DNA of 64,000 nt from Paludibacteraceae bacterium (GTDB lineage: Bacteria > Bacteroidota > Bacteroidia > Bacteroidales > Paludibacteraceae), in NCBI GenBank assembly GCA_017443145.1, contig JAFSPA010000012.1, positions 1 to 64,000 on the forward strand, given 5' to 3'. The translations under genes were made by a program, and so were the position numbers. Every line of letters starts with the position of its first letter. The first letter of the stretch is position 1. The notes under the pieces are model-generated. The model searched no databases, had not been told where the DNA came from, and saw only the letters and a list, made by a program, of their open reading frames with translations. Shown here one piece after another: positions 7,843 through 16,087 of this stretch.

Positions 7843-10116
7843 CTTGCATCCTGCGTACGGGTCAAACCATTGCGGAACATCGAATTTCTCGTCCTCGCTG
7901 TAGCCCAGTTCGGTGTCGGCATAGACTTTCTGCATATACAGCGCGTAGATAGGCAGTGCCATCGACGCACCTTGTCCTTCTGCCATCGAATCGAAGTGGA
8001 TAGCACGGTCTTCGCCGCCTACCCAGCAACCGCTAACCAGCGAAGGAGTGAAGGCCACAAACCAACCGTCGGAGTTATTCTGCGTCGTACCGGTCTTACC
8101 TCCCATCGGAGCGCGTAGGTTGTACTTGAAACGCACACGCACACCCGTTCCGTGATCCATCACCGAGCGCAGCATATGAATCATCTTATAGGTTGTCTGC
8201 TCGCCTAAGACCTCGTGCGTCTTCGGCATAAAGGTTGCCAGCACGTTGCCGTTATTATCTTCGATACGAGTGACATAGAGCGGTTCAACACGAATACCTT
8301 TGTTCGGGAACGTGGTGTAGGCATCAACCATTTCTTCCACACTCACTTCGCACGGACCTAAGCACAGGCTCACCACCGGATCTATCTGACCTTTAATACC
8401 GAACGAGCGCATCAGCCGAACAAGCTGTTCCGGCGTGAACAGGGACATCAGATAGGCAGTAATCCAGTTCGATGATTTAGCGAGTCCCCATTCGAGCGTG
8501 ACGGTGTCTCCTCTGTTCTCAGCATGTGCGTCACGCGGAGTCCACTCGTTGCCGTTACCGTCAATAAGGGTTATCTCGTCGTTCACGGCTTTGTCGCAGG
8601 GCCACATCCCTTCGTCCATCGCTAACGTGTACAGATACGGCTTAACAGTGGAGCCCACCTGACGGCGACCGAGAGTCGCCATGTCGTATTGGAAATTCGC
8701 GAAGTTAGGTCCACCAACATATGCTTTTACGTAGCCGGAGTGCGGGTCCATCGACATGAATCCGCAGCGCAGGAAGTATTTCTGCCAGCGGATAGAGTCC
8801 ATCGGTGACATAATCGTATCGATCATTCTATCATACGAGAAGATACGCATCTCTGTCGGCGTGTTGAAGGTATCTTTAATCTGCTGTTCGGTGAGGCCCG
8901 CTTTGCGCATAAGACGATAGCGTTCGGACTGCTTCATCGAGCGGTTCATAATACCTTCAATCTCTTTGGGCTTGAGGTCGCGGGAGAAAGGTGCATAGGA
9001 TTTCTTGCTCTTCTCTTTGAAGAACCGTTGTTGCATATCTTGCATGTGCTCTGCCACCGCTTCCTCGGCGTACTGCTGCATGCGCGAGTCGATAGTCGTG
9101 TAGATACGCAAACCGTCCTGATAGATATCGTAGTGAGAGCCGTCGGGTTTCTTGTTCTTATTGCAGAATCCGTAGAGCGGGTTATTGTCCCACAAGTCTT
9201 TGTCTATCTTATACTGCTGTTTATTCCACGACGGGTAGCGTGATTCGACCGGCTCTTTGGCGGTCAGCATCAGACGCAGGTACTCGCGGAAGTAAGGTGC
9301 CAGTCCTTGCTTATGGTCCACCGACCGATACTCCAGTCCGAGCGGCAGCGTACTGAGTGAGTCGCGCTCCTCGGGCGTTATGTACTCGTACTTGCACATT
9401 TGACTCAGCACGGTGTTACGCCGAGCCGTAGTGCGTTGTGGGTGACGAATAGGGTTGTAGAGTGCCGGGTTCTTACACATGCCGACCAGCATCGCTGCTT
9501 GCTCGATGCGCAGGTCTTTGGGCGTGGTAGCGAAATAAACCTGTGCGGCAGACTTGATACCTACCGCGTTATACAGGAAGTCAAACTGATTGAGGTACAT
9601 AAGCAGTATCTCGTCCTTCGAGTACAGGCGCTCCAGCTTGGTGGCGATAACCCATTCGATAGGCTTCTGCATCGCGCGCTCGAAGATGTTATTCGCTCTC
9701 GGCGACCACAGCTGCTTGGCGAGTTGTTGGGTCAGGGTCGAGCCACCACCGGACTTACCGAGCAGCAGGATAGCGCGGAGCAGCGACTTACTGTCCACAC
9801 CTGTGTGCTCATAGAAGCGCGCATCTTCCGTCGATATAAGGGCATCAACCAGATACGGCGATAAGTCGGTGTACTGCACACCTACGCGATTCTCTTTGCG
9901 GTAGTAACGACCCAGCGACACCATGTCTGCCGAGAACACTTCCGTGGCAAACTTGTTCTTCGGGTTCTGCAACTCCTCCAACGGGGGTAAGTAACCTATC
10001 CAGCCTTTGTCAATCGAGACAAATAGCAGATACAGGAACAGGCACCCGCCGATAAACAGGCTCCAGAACCATACCATAAACTTCGCCTTAAAGGGCCAAT
10101 CTTTGTACTTTTTCAT
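7840..10116 (-). CDS. Class A penicillin-binding protein (bifunctional PBP1A)
   Basis: Peptidoglycan polymerase and cross-linker of the inner membrane, working on lipid II in the periplasm. The 758-residue protein has a cytoplasmic tail, one membrane segment (about 14-33), a GT51 transglycosylase domain with catalytic Glu97 in STEDARFYEH and the GGSTLTQQLAKQ motif near 123-135, and a C-terminal transpeptidase domain. The three penicillin-binding motifs are complete: Ser489-T-V-Lys492, S-S-N 548-550 and K-T-G 674-676. The central insertion before the transpeptidase domain is typical of Bacteroidota homologues. It overlaps hemW by 4 bp upstream and is separated from the TPR gene only by the heptamer array. 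Confidence 0.95.
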   Translation of the reverse strand: MKKYKDWPFKAKFMVWFWSLFIGGCLFLYLLFVSIDKGWIGYLPPLEELQNPKNKFATEVFSADMVSLGRYYRKENRVGVQYTDLSPYLVDALISTEDARFYEHTGVDSKSLLRAILLLGKSGGGSTLTQQLAKQLWSPRANNIFERAMQKPIEWVIATKLERLYSKDEILLMYLNQFDFLYNAVGIKSAAQVYFATTPKDLRIEQAAMLVGMCKNPALYNPIRHPQRTTARRNTVLSQMCKYEYITPEERDSLSTLPLGLEYRSVDHKQGLAPYFREYLRLMLTAKEPVESRYPSWNKQQYKIDKDLWDNNPLYGFCNKNKKPDGSHYDIYQDGLRIYTTIDSRMQQYAEEAVAEHMQDMQQRFFKEKSKKSYAPFSRDLKPKEIEGIMNRSMKQSERYRLMRKAGLTEQQIKDTFNTPTEMRIFSYDRMIDTIMSPMDSIRWQKYFLRCGFMSMDPHSGYVKAYVGGPNFANFQYDMATLGRRQVGSTVKPYLYTLAMDEGMWPCDKAVNDEITLIDGNGNEWTPRDAHAENRGDTVTLEWGLAKSSNWITAYLMSLFTPEQLVRLMRSFGIKGQIDPVVSLCLGPCEVSVEEMVDAYTTFPNKGIRVEPLYVTRIEDNNGNVLATFMPKTHEVLGEQTTYKMIHMLRSVMDHGTGVRVRFKYNLRAPMGGKTGTTQNNSDGWFVAFTPSLVSGCWVGGEDRAIHFDSMAEGQGASMALPIYALYMQKVYADTELGYSEDEKFDVPQWFDPYAGCK

Positions 10117-11189
10117 ATCAGTTGTTCAATTATTCGATTTAGTATATGTAAGCCGCTTGGTGTGGCTATTAGTTGTCCGTTCTCTTCCCGCAGTAAGCCG
10201 TCTGCTATGAGGTGTTGCGCTTTGGCTCGTAACTCGGCCGTGAGCGCTATACCGTCTCTCGTGCGAAGACCCAGCATAATATGCTCAATAGTTTTCTGCT
10301 CGTCGGTCAGCACTTCCTCTTCCCAGTAGGTAGAGTGGCTCAAAACACGCTTAACATACGCTGCGAGGTTGGCTATGTTCCATCGTCTGACCTGTCCGTC
10401 GTAACTGTGTGCTCCTGCGCCCAGACCGATATACGGTGTGTCGTTCCAGTAGGACGAGTTATGTCGAGCGCGGAAGCACGGTAGGGCAAAATTACTCACT
10501 TCGTAGTGCTCAAACCCGTGCTCTTGCAGTTGACTGCACAGCTCGTCGAACATCGCGTTCTCTATCTCCTCGTCGGTCTGCGTCACCTGGCCGCTTTCTA
10601 ACAGCTTCGTCAGCGGTGTGCCCGGTTCGTAACTCAGGCAGTAGCAGGATATATGTTGTACGTTCCGATTCAGCGCCTCGTCTATATCCCTGTGCCAGGT
10701 CGTCATCGTCTCGCCGGGTAGGGCATAGATCAGGTCGATGCTTATATTGTCAAAGCCTGCCGCTTGTGCATCCCGTACGGCTTGGCGGGCTTGTTCGGCG
10801 TTATGTCGGCGACCTAAGAACCGCAGTTGCTCATCGTCGAAACTCTGTACCCCTATGCTCAGCCGGTTGATGCCTATCTGCCGTAAGGCCTGCAGTTTGT
10901 CCGGTGTCAAGTCGCCCGGATTTGCCTCAAGCGTTATCTCTGTTGGCTCTGTGGTGGTCTTGTTCAGTAAGGCCTGTAGTAGCTGCGCTATCTGTTCCGT
11001 CTCCAGCAACGAGGGCGTTCCTCCGCCGAGATAGATGGTGGCGATATCGGTTGCCGGCACACGCTCGTCTATCTCTTGCAGCAAGGCTTGCACGTATGCT
11101 TCACGGCGTCCTAACTGCGTCGTCGAGAAGAAATCGCAGTACTTGCACCTCCTCTTGCAGAACGGTATATGTACATAAACACCTATCAC
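10113..11189 (-). CDS. hemW: HemW-like radical SAM protein
   Basis: Radical S-adenosylmethionine protein of the HemN/HemW family. The 358-residue length and the N-terminal cluster motif Cys11-x3-Cys15-x2-Cys18 (within IPFCKRRCKYCDF) match HemW, the heme-binding chaperone paralogue once called oxygen-independent coproporphyrinogen oxidase. The motif YLGGGTPS and the C-terminal HemN domain are present, while the extra N-terminal segment of true HemN is missing. The start is GTG (11187-11189), since no ATG lies near the conserved opening IGVYVHIPF. Its 3' end overlaps the PBP start by 4 bp and it is separated from rarA by a heptamer array. Confidence 0.9.
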   Translation of the reverse strand: MIGVYVHIPFCKRRCKYCDFFSTTQLGRREAYVQALLQEIDERVPATDIATIYLGGGTPSLLETEQIAQLLQALLNKTTTEPTEITLEANPGDLTPDKLQALRQIGINRLSIGVQSFDDEQLRFLGRRHNAEQARQAVRDAQAAGFDNISIDLIYALPGETMTTWHRDIDEALNRNVQHISCYCLSYEPGTPLTKLLESGQVTQTDEEIENAMFDELCSQLQEHGFEHYEVSNFALPCFRARHNSSYWNDTPYIGLGAGAHSYDGQVRRWNIANLAAYVKRVLSHSTYWEEEVLTDEQKTIEHIMLGLRTRDGIALTAELRAKAQHLIADGLLREENGQLIATPSGLHILNRIIEQLI

Positions 11190-11196
11190 CTCTACT

Positions 11197-11224
11197 CCCT
11201 AAACCCTAAACACTAAACACTAAA
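11197..11224. repeat. 7-bp tandem array between rarA and hemW
   Basis: Four plus-strand heptamers, CCCTAAA twice then CACTAAA twice, fill most of the 30-bp gap. The TAG stop codon of rarA (11220-11222) lies inside the last unit. Confidence 0.9.
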
Positions 11225-12497
11225 CTCCCCACAGGTACTTCATCCACTCAGCCATTTTCTGTTCTTGAGGGCTGCCCTGAGCTTCCCAGAAGTGCTTGCC
11301 TATAAGCTCGTCCGGCAGGAACTGCTGCTTGACGAAGTGGTTCGGGAAGTCGTGCGCGTACTTATATCCGTCGCTGTAACCGAGGTCTTTCATCAGTTGT
11401 GTCGGCGCGTTACGCAGGTGCAGCGGTACGGCTAAGTTGCCGCTTTGCTCCACTTCGGCCAGGGCGTTATCTATCGCCAAGTATGCCGAGTTGGATTTCT
11501 GCGAGGTCGCCAGATAAACGGTTGCCATCGCGAGCGGTATACGTCCTTCCGGCCAGCCTATCTTCTGCAAGGTATCAAAGCACGCATTCGCCACCAATAA
11601 CGCATTCGGGTTAGCCAGACCTATATCCTCGCTGGCGGAGATAACGAGTCGTCGAGCAATGAACTTCGGGTCTTCACCTGCCGCTACCATGCGTGCCAGC
11701 CAGTAGATAGCCGCATCGGGGTCGCTGCCGCGGATGGACTTGATGAAGGCGGAGATAATGTCGTAGTGCAGCTCACCGTCTTTGTCGTACGCCACGGGAT
11801 TCTGCTGCAGCTGTTTGGTCACCGTCTCGTTATCTATCTCCGTCACGCCGGAGTTGGCTACCAGCTCGATGATATTAAGCAGCTTGCGCGCGTCGCCACC
11901 GCTGTAGCGCAGTATCGCTTCCGTCTCTTTGACCACCATCTGCTTACTGCGTAGCTCCTCGTCTTCGGTTAGTACACGGTGCAGCAGTTCGAGCATATCG
12001 TCTTTACCGAGCGGTTGCAGCACATATATCTGGCAGCGGGAGAGCAGCGGGTTAATCACTTCGAAGCTCGGGTTCTCCGTCGTCGCGCCGATGAGCGTTA
12101 TCGTGCCGTCCTCGACCGCACCGAGCAGGCTGTCTTGCTGAGACTTGCTGAAACGGTGTATCTCGTCGATGAACAGGATAGGGGAGCGCTGGTCGGTCTG
12201 TGCGGCAAACAGTCCGCTGTTGATTTTCGCCTCGCGTTTGGCTTTATCAATCACATCCCGAACCTCTTTCACGCCGCTCGTCACAGCGGACAGCGTGTAG
12301 AATGGCCGCTCTAACTCGTGAGCGATGATTCGCGCAAGCGTCGTCTTGCCTACGCCCGGAGGGCCCCATAAGATAAACGACGACAGGTTGCCGCTTTCAA
12401 TCATCTGCCTCAGGATTGCTCCTTCGCCCACCAGGTGTTTTTGTCCTATATATTCGCTCAGCGTCTTTGGCCGAACACGTTCTGCGAGTGGTAACAT
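11220..12497 (-). CDS. rarA: Replication-associated recombination protein RarA
   Basis: AAA+ ATPase of the RarA/MgsA (WRNIP1) family, which acts at stalled replication forks. The 425-residue protein opens with the family motif PLAERVRPKTLSEYIGQKHL, has Walker A GPPGVGKTT near 45-53, Walker B LFIDEIHRF, sensor 1 GATTENPSF, and the C-terminal tetramerisation domain with LHLRNAPT and the closing KYAHDF region. Length is normal. recN ends one base upstream, so the two DNA-repair genes are almost certainly cotranscribed. Confidence 0.95.
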   Translation of the reverse strand: MLPLAERVRPKTLSEYIGQKHLVGEGAILRQMIESGNLSSFILWGPPGVGKTTLARIIAHELERPFYTLSAVTSGVKEVRDVIDKAKREAKINSGLFAAQTDQRSPILFIDEIHRFSKSQQDSLLGAVEDGTITLIGATTENPSFEVINPLLSRCQIYVLQPLGKDDMLELLHRVLTEDEELRSKQMVVKETEAILRYSGGDARKLLNIIELVANSGVTEIDNETVTKQLQQNPVAYDKDGELHYDIISAFIKSIRGSDPDAAIYWLARMVAAGEDPKFIARRLVISASEDIGLANPNALLVANACFDTLQKIGWPEGRIPLAMATVYLATSQKSNSAYLAIDNALAEVEQSGNLAVPLHLRNAPTQLMKDLGYSDGYKYAHDFPNHFVKQQFLPDELIGKHFWEAQGSPQEQKMAEWMKYLWGV

Positions 12498-12498
12498 A

Positions 12499-14079
12499 TT
12501 ATTTATTCAGTAGTTCTTGTGCCGTTTTGAGTGCGGCGTCTGTTATCTCTTTTCCGGATAGCATTCCGGCAATCTCTTGTGCGCGCTCGCTCTGCTCGAG
12601 GCGTGTAATATGTGTCTCGGTGCGCGTAGCGGTATCGGCTTTATAGACCTTATACTGCGCATTTGCCTGTGCGGCTATCTGCGGCAGGTGGGTGATAGCT
12701 ATTAGCTGTCGGTTATCGGCCATAAGGCGCATAATCTTCGCCATCTGTGTTGCCACTTCGCCACTCACGCCGGTGTCTATCTCGTCGAATATTATCGTCG
12801 GCAGGCCGTTGGTCGAGGCGATAAGGGCTTTGACGCATAACATGAACCGAGCTATCTCACCGCCACTCGCCACTTCGCTCACGCGGCGCAGCGACTGATT
12901 GAGGTTGGCGGCGAACAGGAACTGCACATTGTCGTGTCCGGTCTCGGTATAGTCCTCGAGCGGTGTGATGGCGATATCCACTTTCGCGTGCGCTATACCT
13001 AACTGCGAAAGGTCTGCGGTTAGGCGATGGGCTATCTCTTCGCGCACTTTGTCTCGGCTCTTGGTCAATGCCTCCGACGCGTCGCGCAGGTGCTCTAAGG
13101 CTGTGTCTAACTCGTTCTGGAGGTGCGCTATCTCCTCGTCGAAGGACGCTATCTGCTGCATCTGTTGACCCAACTCGTCCCGCAGGGCTATCAACTCTCC
13201 GATATGCTGCACGTTATGTTTGCGCAGTAGGGTATTAATCAGGTCTAGTCGCTCCTGCACCTCTTGTAGCCGAGCCGGGTCTAACTCCGTGCTCTCTTCC
13301 AGGCGGCTGGTCTCGGAGGCGATATCCTTGAGTTCAATCTCCACACTCTGCAGCCGTTCGCTCAGGGACGGTATATCGCCAAGTTCGTTGCGTGCGGCGC
13401 GCACTAACTCCAGTGCACCACCTTCGTCGCTGTCCAGAGCCTGTATCGCGTGTGCGAGCGAGGCCTTGAGTTGCTCGACGTGGCTTAGACGATACTCCTC
13501 TTCCTCCAGAGCTTCTTGCTCGTTCGGGTCGTTGAGTTGTGCCTTGTCGAGTTGCTCAAACTGAAACGCCACATAGTCTTGATCCTTGCGTGTCTTGGCG
13601 GCGAGAGCCTGCAGGTCGTGCAGCGCTTTCTCTGCCTCGCGGTAGTGCGTGTAACATGTCGCGTAGTGCAAGCGCTCGTTACCGTTATGCGCGATGGCGT
13701 CCACCACACCTAATTGGAAATTATCGTCACCGAGCAGCAGGTTCTCGTGCTGCGAGTGGATATCTATCAGTTTGTTCGCGAGCGCTTTCAGTTCGACCTG
13801 TGTCACCACCTCGTCGTTCACGAGCGAGCGGCTGCGGCCGTTACGGTTCAGTTCGCGGCGGATAAGGTATTCGCCGAAGTCTGCCTCAATCACGCAGCGT
13901 TCTTCGCCCTCGGTGATGGTCTTCAGGTCGGCCCGAGCGCCCATCACTAACGCCAGTGCGCCGAGGATGATGCTCTTACCGGCACCCGTCTCACCCGTCA
14001 GCACCGAGAAGCCGTTCTCGAAGTCGATATCCAGGTGCGATATCAGCGCGTAGTTCTGTATATGTAAATGCTGCAGCAT
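12499..14079 (-). CDS. recN: DNA repair protein RecN
   Basis: SMC-like ATPase that helps repair double-strand breaks. From the chosen ATG the protein is about 526 residues and begins MLQHLHIQNYALI, the usual RecN opening; a GTG four codons upstream would add MFRV and lies inside the repeat array, so I rejected it. Walker A is GETGAGKS near residues 29-36. A long charged coiled-coil region fills about 150-370, followed by the signature SGGE and Walker B (TIIFDEIDTGVSG) in the C-terminal half. Gene order DUF4835, recN is common in Bacteroidota. Confidence 0.95.
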   Translation of the reverse strand: MLQHLHIQNYALISHLDIDFENGFSVLTGETGAGKSIILGALALVMGARADLKTITEGEERCVIEADFGEYLIRRELNRNGRSRSLVNDEVVTQVELKALANKLIDIHSQHENLLLGDDNFQLGVVDAIAHNGNERLHYATCYTHYREAEKALHDLQALAAKTRKDQDYVAFQFEQLDKAQLNDPNEQEALEEEEYRLSHVEQLKASLAHAIQALDSDEGGALELVRAARNELGDIPSLSERLQSVEIELKDIASETSRLEESTELDPARLQEVQERLDLINTLLRKHNVQHIGELIALRDELGQQMQQIASFDEEIAHLQNELDTALEHLRDASEALTKSRDKVREEIAHRLTADLSQLGIAHAKVDIAITPLEDYTETGHDNVQFLFAANLNQSLRRVSEVASGGEIARFMLCVKALIASTNGLPTIIFDEIDTGVSGEVATQMAKIMRLMADNRQLIAITHLPQIAAQANAQYKVYKADTATRTETHITRLEQSERAQEIAGMLSGKEITDAALKTAQELLNK

Positions 14080-14081
14080 AA

Positions 14082-14123
14082 CTCTAAACACTAAACACTA
14101 AACACTAAACTCTAAACTCTAAA
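14082..14123. repeat. 7-bp tandem array upstream of recN
   Basis: Six uninterrupted plus-strand heptamers: CTCTAAA, three CACTAAA, then two CTCTAAA. The array fills the gap between the stop codon of the PorD-like gene (14124-14126) and the ATG of recN (14077-14079). Confidence 0.92.
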
Positions 14124-15032
14124 CTATTTACTCTCAATGATCTTCTCGTACAGATTATTCCTCGTCGGGTCGATATCCATCAGTATCTCGTACACGGCTT
14201 TTTTCTCTTTGTCGGTACCTTTCATGAATATATTCGTCAGCTCGTCGGCTTTGGCGTCGAGGAAGGTGTTAATCACGTACGTAGCGGGTCGTGCTCTGTT
14301 GGCTTCGCGCAGTACGGGCAGGCCGTCGGCGATGGTCGCACGGGCGTTTGCCACGTTTGAGGTCATCATGTCCAGTCCCAGACGGTGGTAGGTGTAGTAG
14401 TACTCGCGGTATTTCTTGAAGGCCTCGTCCATGAGGTTATTGATGAGCGCATAGCGGTTACGGTTGCTGTCGAACGCTTTCCAGCCTTTGACCTCTGTCG
14501 CTTCCATCGATGCCGATTGGCACGCACTCACTATGTCCTCGCACGCTTGGAAATACGGGGTACCGCCGAGCCGCTGGTAGCTGTCGCAGTCGTGTCCGAT
14601 AATCAGATACACGTAGTACGCCAACATCGCCGTCAGGTTATTTGTAAACACGTTCTGCTGGTACTCGATACGGTCGTATTCCTGGTAGGTGAACACGAAG
14701 TTATTGTCCTTGAAGTTAATCAGCGGGGTGGTGTAGGTCGTGTTATAGACCGGCCGTTTGGCTTGCAGCTGCATCTCGCAGGTGAACAGGTTATCCGTCA
14801 CCGAGTTGACGATAATCATCATGTTGCACTCGATCTTCTCGCTTTCCGCAAACGTCATGTTCGTCCACCGGTTGTTATTCATATACTCGGTGATAGTCTG
14901 TTTCAGGGTCTCGAACACACTCTTGTTCGAACCCTCTATCTTATCGGAGTTAATCGTCACGGTGCAGTTCAGCTCTTGTGCCTGAACACCCAGCGCCACC
15001 AAACACACTATGCCCAAAATAAGTCGCTTCAT
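14124..15032 (-). CDS. DUF4835 / PorD-like type IX secretion protein
   Basis: A 302-residue protein with a signal peptide ending GVQAQ. The start of the mature domain (ELNCTVTINSDKI), the central NFKDNNFVFTYQEYDRIE region, the segment YYVYLIIGHDCDSY, and the C-terminal DPTRNNLYEKI match the Bacteroidota-restricted DUF4835 family, which current annotation names PorD and links to the type IX secretion system. The position directly upstream of recN is the usual one for this family. Function within the secretion machine is not defined. Its start overlaps the stop of the DUF4831 gene by 4 bp. Confidence 0.82.
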   Translation of the reverse strand: MKRLILGIVCLVALGVQAQELNCTVTINSDKIEGSNKSVFETLKQTITEYMNNNRWTNMTFAESEKIECNMMIIVNSVTDNLFTCEMQLQAKRPVYNTTYTTPLINFKDNNFVFTYQEYDRIEYQQNVFTNNLTAMLAYYVYLIIGHDCDSYQRLGGTPYFQACEDIVSACQSASMEATEVKGWKAFDSNRNRYALINNLMDEAFKKYREYYYTYHRLGLDMMTSNVANARATIADGLPVLREANRARPATYVINTFLDAKADELTNIFMKGTDKEKKAVYEILMDIDPTRNNLYEKIIESK

Positions 15033-16066
15033 CGTTCTATCTGCTCTATGTTTCCTGTCTGCGTATTAAACCGTATATGCGGTTGTCCTTGTTTGCTGTT
15101 GAACAAATTCTGTGCCAGCGGCACGGACACGCCGAATTGTGCCACTTGTATATCGCCCTCGGTGCTTATCTCGTTCAGGTACGATATCTTATACATGGCA
15201 GACCCGGGCAGGTTGTAGTATATCTGGGAGGGCACAGGTGCTTTCTTGCTCTCGGTGTTGGCATACCCCTTGGTCTGCCGTCTGGCCGTCAGGCTCAGGC
15301 GTATCGGGTCGCCGTTGCCGGCTGTCGTGAAACCGCTCTGCTCCGAGAAGTAAGCGATATCCACTTCCTCGCTCTTCACCGGCGTGTAGGTGATGGTCTT
15401 CTTATGCTTCACCACTTCGATGCGGCCGATGAACAGCTCCACCAACTCCTGCTCGAGTTGATCCATCTTATTGAGTGCCAGCTCCATCGCTTTGCCGTCG
15501 GACGGAGTCTTATCCACTTCGCCACCAATCAGGTACAGCCTGTTCTCGCGAATACGGTAGATGAGCTTGGCGGCGCCGTGAGCCTGCTGCTCTAAGGTCT
15601 TGCCCACTATATGCTCCTCGAGTAACGGCAGCACCCGCACCTCGTTGTCAGCCGGTTGAGCTTGAGGTTGGGTAGGACGCGGGCTGTCAGGCTTCTGACT
15701 GCTGACTGCGGACTGCTCGATGTTATATCCCAACAGAGTCCCCTTGCGCGTGAGCGTCAGTAACGGCTCGTTGCTCACTTTGTACATACGGCTGTAGTCC
15801 GCCACGGTACGGATACGCGGGCGGATAGCGGTGATGTGATACCATATATCGTCGTCGTTCACCACTTCCGTTGTGCCCAGGTACTGCTTGGCATACTCCG
15901 CGTATATTCCGCGATGCAGAATAACCGCCTCGTACTCGACTTCAATCTCCAACTGTGTCTGCGGCATGTAATACACAATCGCCATCTCGCCGTCGCGGAT
16001 AGCCTGTGCCCACAGGCTCATACTCATTACGGCGCATATAACGCCCAAAATCATTCTCTTTCTCAT
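15029..16066 (-). CDS. DUF4831 family exported protein
   Basis: A 345-residue Bacteroidota-type protein with a signal peptide ending SLWAQ. The domain opening, with YYMPQTQLEIEVEYE and the YAKQYLGTTEVV segment, fits DUF4831. A low-complexity stretch rich in Pro and Gln (about residues 125-140) precedes the second half, which carries the conserved YRIRENRLYLIGGEVD region. No catalytic motif is recognisable and no function is known for the family. It lies between the TilS-AroE gene (21 bp upstream) and the PorD-like gene (4-bp overlap), so an envelope role shared with the latter is possible. Confidence 0.72.
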   Translation of the reverse strand: MRKRMILGVICAVMSMSLWAQAIRDGEMAIVYYMPQTQLEIEVEYEAVILHRGIYAEYAKQYLGTTEVVNDDDIWYHITAIRPRIRTVADYSRMYKVSNEPLLTLTRKGTLLGYNIEQSAVSSQKPDSPRPTQPQAQPADNEVRVLPLLEEHIVGKTLEQQAHGAAKLIYRIRENRLYLIGGEVDKTPSDGKAMELALNKMDQLEQELVELFIGRIEVVKHKKTITYTPVKSEEVDIAYFSEQSGFTTAGNGDPIRLSLTARRQTKGYANTESKKAPVPSQIYYNLPGSAMYKISYLNEISTEGDIQVAQFGVSVPLAQNLFNSKQGQPHIRFNTQTGNIEQIER

Positions 16067-16087
16067 ATACTTTATGTTTTGTTTTTG

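Noticed and set aside
11197..11224. Telomere-like TTTAGGG repeat on the minus strand
   Set aside because: The array lies between cotranscribed bacterial genes, has only four units and mixes TTTAGGG with TTTAGTG, so it is a short bacterial tandem repeat and not a chromosome end.
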